Source: JAEUIX01 sp046156035 (GTDB taxonomy: Bacteria > Planctomycetota > Phycisphaerae > Phycisphaerales > UBA1924). From it: a DNA stretch of 64,000 bases. Position 1 is the stretch's first letter; the number at the start of each line of letters is the position of its first letter. The stretch is from the NCBI GenBank assembly GCA_046156035.1, contig JBJXEW010000028.1, positions 113,611-177,610 of the forward strand. Direction: 5' to 3'. This document shows, one piece after another, positions 62,459 to 64,000 of the stretch. Made by a program: the position numbers and the translations under genes. The notes beneath the pieces are model-generated. The model saw only the letters and a list, made by a program, of their open reading frames with translations, did not search any database and had not been told where the DNA came from.

Positions 62459-62626
62459 GTGCCCCGAGCAGACCGGCGCGTGCCCCGAGCGGACCGGCGC
62501 GTGCCACAAGCGGAGCGCCGCGTGCCCCGAGCGGAGCGCCGCGTGCCCCGAGCAGACCGGCGCGTGCCCCGAGCAGAGCGCCGCGTGCCCCGAGCGGACC
62601 GGCGCGTGCCACGAGCAGACCGGCGC
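62459..62626. repeat. 21-base tandem repeat, eight units
   Basis: Eight contiguous 21-base units on the pattern GTGCCCCGAGCRGACCGGCGC, starting at 62459 and every 21 bases thereafter. Variation is confined to a few positions (CAG/CGG, ACCGG/AGCGC, CCCCG/CCACA). A degenerate unit precedes them. Each unit is 21 bases, so all frames stay open and give seven-residue repeats, but no start or domain suggests translation. There are no spacers, so it is not CRISPR. Confidence 0.85.
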
Positions 62627-62708
62627 GGCCACGCAACCCGCCGCGGGGGACACGAGACAGACCGCTCGATGCACGCCAACGAGCCCGGAGCGTGAGAACC
62701 TTTTTCGT

Positions 62709-63085
62709 TTAGGCGGCTTGGCGTTGGAGGAAGTGGTCGAGGATGAGGGCGGTATGCACCCAGAGGCGGACGCGCGCCAGGCGGCGAACGTAGAACGGCG
62801 GGTGGCCGATGCGCCAGCGCGTTTCGAGGCGGGCGAAGACGCGTTCGACCACGGGCCGGAGTGAGTGCAAGTCCCTTGCGAAGTGGGCGTGCGGGGTTTC
62901 CATCGCGGCGACGCAGGCGCGGCGGGCGGCACCAACGCGGGAGGCTTGGCGGCGCAGCCCCTTGCCCCAACGCGACGGACGGCGTGGAGCAAGCAGCCGC
63001 ACGTCACGCTGGGAGCACTGCGTGTGCAGTGTGTCCCAGTCGAAGGCCGTGTCGGCCAGCAGATAGCCGGGATCGACCCCGCTTC
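62709..63085 (-). pseudogene. Transposase remnant, C-terminal part
   Basis: The - strand frame ending in TAA at 62709 encodes about 125 residues: YLLADTAFDWDTLHTQC, VRLLAPRRPSRWG, HSLRPVVERVFARLETRW and RLWVHTALILDHFLQR. This is the C-terminal half of a DDE transposase of the IS4/IS5 type, with an R-x3-E motif. The N-terminal half is missing; upstream the sequence changes abruptly to an hsdR fragment near 63075-63094. The inverted repeats of the element are not recognised. It is inactive. Confidence 0.7.
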
Positions 63086-63363
63086 CAATCCTGCAGGTTC
63101 CAGCGTGCGCTGAAGAGTTTCCACGCGATCTGGAACGCGATGGACGTCTTGCCCGTGCCGGTGGCGAGTGTGAGCAGCGCCCGATCCTTCCCCTCCCCCC
63201 CTTGCGCGATCCGCTCCAGAACGCGGTTGACGGCGATCTCCTGATAGAAGCGGATGTTCCATGTGCCGCTCTTGTCGGGGAAAGGCACGGCCGCGAAGCG
63301 GTCGCGCCAAGCGTTGGCCTGTGCGAACGTGCGGTCCCAAAGTTCCTGCGGCGTTGGGAACAC
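63086..63363 (-). pseudogene. hsdR: Type I restriction enzyme HsdR fragment
   Basis: About 92 residues match the start of the HsdR helicase region: FPTPQELWDRTFAQANAWRD, GTWNIRFYQEIAVNRVLERI, Walker A LATGTGKTSIAFQIAWKLF and SARWNL. The intact protein would continue with the DEAD-box motif but runs into transposase sequence, and the N-terminal nuclease domain is absent upstream. It is a double-truncated remnant, probably left by an insertion and deletion. No hsdM or hsdS sequence is visible. Confidence 0.72.
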
Positions 63364-64000
63364 CAGCCCGCCGGGCGCTTCACCCTCTGCGCCCGTCCGG
63401 TCGGCTGCGCCTCCCTTCGCACGGGGCTACACCCCTCGGCCCCGCTGGGGCCGACGAACAGGACACAGGGCACAGGCACGGGCCGCAACCGGCCCGAGCC
63501 TGTGGCACAGACAGGCACGCCCCCCGGGGCCTTTGCCGCCCCGCTCGCGCGGGGGGCTTGCTATCAGGCCAAGCCCTCCTTCACAGTCGGGCTGCATGTT
63601 GCGGAACTCCTCCCCCGGTCCGGCCGCGGCGGACCACCCCCTCCGCTAGGGAGCGGAGGGGGATGTGCCGGGAAGCGGAGGGGGATGTGCTGGCGAGCGC
63701 AGCGGGCCGTGCCCCCGTGTGTTTTCTGGAATCGGCCTCCTAAGCGGAACGGGCCTTGTGAGTGCCACAAAGGTGTGGCAGTTTGCGCGCCATTCACGCG
63801 GCACACACGCATACGCAAGAGCGAGACTCTATAAGTAGACGGCGCGTGGTGTTGGTTGTAGCTGCCATTCGCCCATCCGCCGCACACCACCAATGTATTT
63901 CTGCGTACGCACTCAAGAATGCGAAACGCCACGCCGAATCACACACCGTCCGATTGACACGGCCACCGGATTCAGGAGCACACTCCACCGTCTCGAACAC
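63364..64000. other. Window-end region without recognised gene
   Basis: About 640 bases. The first half is GC-rich with palindromes, notably 63637-63662. The second half is less GC-rich and contains TATAAG at about 63830, which could be a -10 element on the + strand. No tRNA, open frame with natural composition or other gene was recognised. Confidence 0.5.
63637..63662. repeat. Perfect 11-bp palindrome, family member 2
   Basis: CCCCCTCCGCT, loop AGGG, AGCGGAGGGGG. The right arm plus GATGTGC is repeated directly at about 63673-63690. It matches the design of the palindrome at 62065-62089. Confidence 0.7.

Larger units (their letters stand above)
61734..62708. other. Non-coding region with clustered minisatellites
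   Basis: About 975 bases without a credible gene. In order it holds the rhlE upstream region, a GC-rich palindrome at 62065-62089, pyrimidine-rich repeats at about 62155-62235, an 8-base repeat at 62238-62282, a 7-base CCCCTGT repeat at about 62287-62310 and a 21-base array at 62459-62626. Open frames here encode only repeat-derived peptides. Confidence 0.7.

Noticed and set aside
62459..62626. CRISPR array
   Set aside because: The 21-base units are contiguous with no unique spacers, and no cas genes are present.
62236..62970. Protein of seven-residue repeats on the - strand
   Set aside because: The repeats stay open in every frame because the unit is 21 bases; composition and lack of a start site suggest no translation.
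63564..63932. 122-residue - strand frame
   Set aside because: It covers GC-rich palindromes, and its Pro/Gly/Arg composition shows no domain.
63794..64000. tRNA or small gene at the window end
   Set aside because: No cloverleaf, T-loop consensus or natural-looking open frame could be found on either strand.

Overview
The window looks like chromosomal DNA from a high-GC planctomycete, probably class Phycisphaerae. The grounds are a type II secretion/type IV pilus-like locus with pseudopilins cleaved before FTLIE, a 16.6-kb surface-protein gene, HrpA and RhlE helicases with planctomycete-style insertions and tails, and heavily fused histidine genes. This assignment is inferred from gene content; no rRNA or tRNA gene was recognised.

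Layout. (1) 1-2075, + strand: the last gene of a branched-chain amino-acid ABC transporter (livF), a protein of unknown function with a possible PD-(D/E)XK nuclease core, and a SpoA/FliN-like protein. (2) 2094-7531, - strand: an operon of a predicted outer-membrane barrel, a hybrid histidine kinase and a response regulator with an HDOD output domain. (3) 7835-10681, -: a GH63-type glucosidase. (4) 10900-16275, +: a 1791-residue protein with three cyclase-like domains, a membrane helix, a long helical region and a formylglycine-generating-enzyme-like domain. (5) 16282-16521, -: a small lipoprotein. (6) 16882-35652, +: a two-partner secretion pair, the TpsB transporter followed by a 5524-residue TpsA exoprotein built of recently duplicated repeats. 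(7) 35671-46786, -: a 12-gene secretion/pilus-like operon running PilZ, GspE, GspF, two GspG-like pseudopilins, GspH/I/J-like pseudopilins, a PA14-bearing minor pilin, a PilM-PilN fusion, PilO and a GspB/PilP-like protein. (8) 46853-54443, -: the complete histidine pathway in five overlapping genes, preceded by a seven-histidine leader peptide and a clear attenuator. (9) 54553-55932, +: trpE. (10) 55983-61733, -: hrpA and rhlE. (11) 61734-64000: mostly non-coding, with several minisatellites, GC-rich palindromes, a transposase remnant and a truncated type I restriction (hsdR) remnant.

How the genes work together. The histidine operon appears to sense charged tRNA-His through ribosome position on the leader peptide; all catalytic steps are present, with a HAD domain fused to HisC as the likely histidinol-phosphatase. 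The pilus-like operon has a motor ATPase tied by overlap to a c-di-GMP-binding PilZ protein, but no secretin and no prepilin peptidase in the window. The TPS pair would export a giant beta-helical adhesin or surface-layer component. The most notable items are the his leader/attenuator, the HisA-HisI-HisE-HisD four-domain fusion, the giant TpsA and the triple-cyclase/FGE protein.
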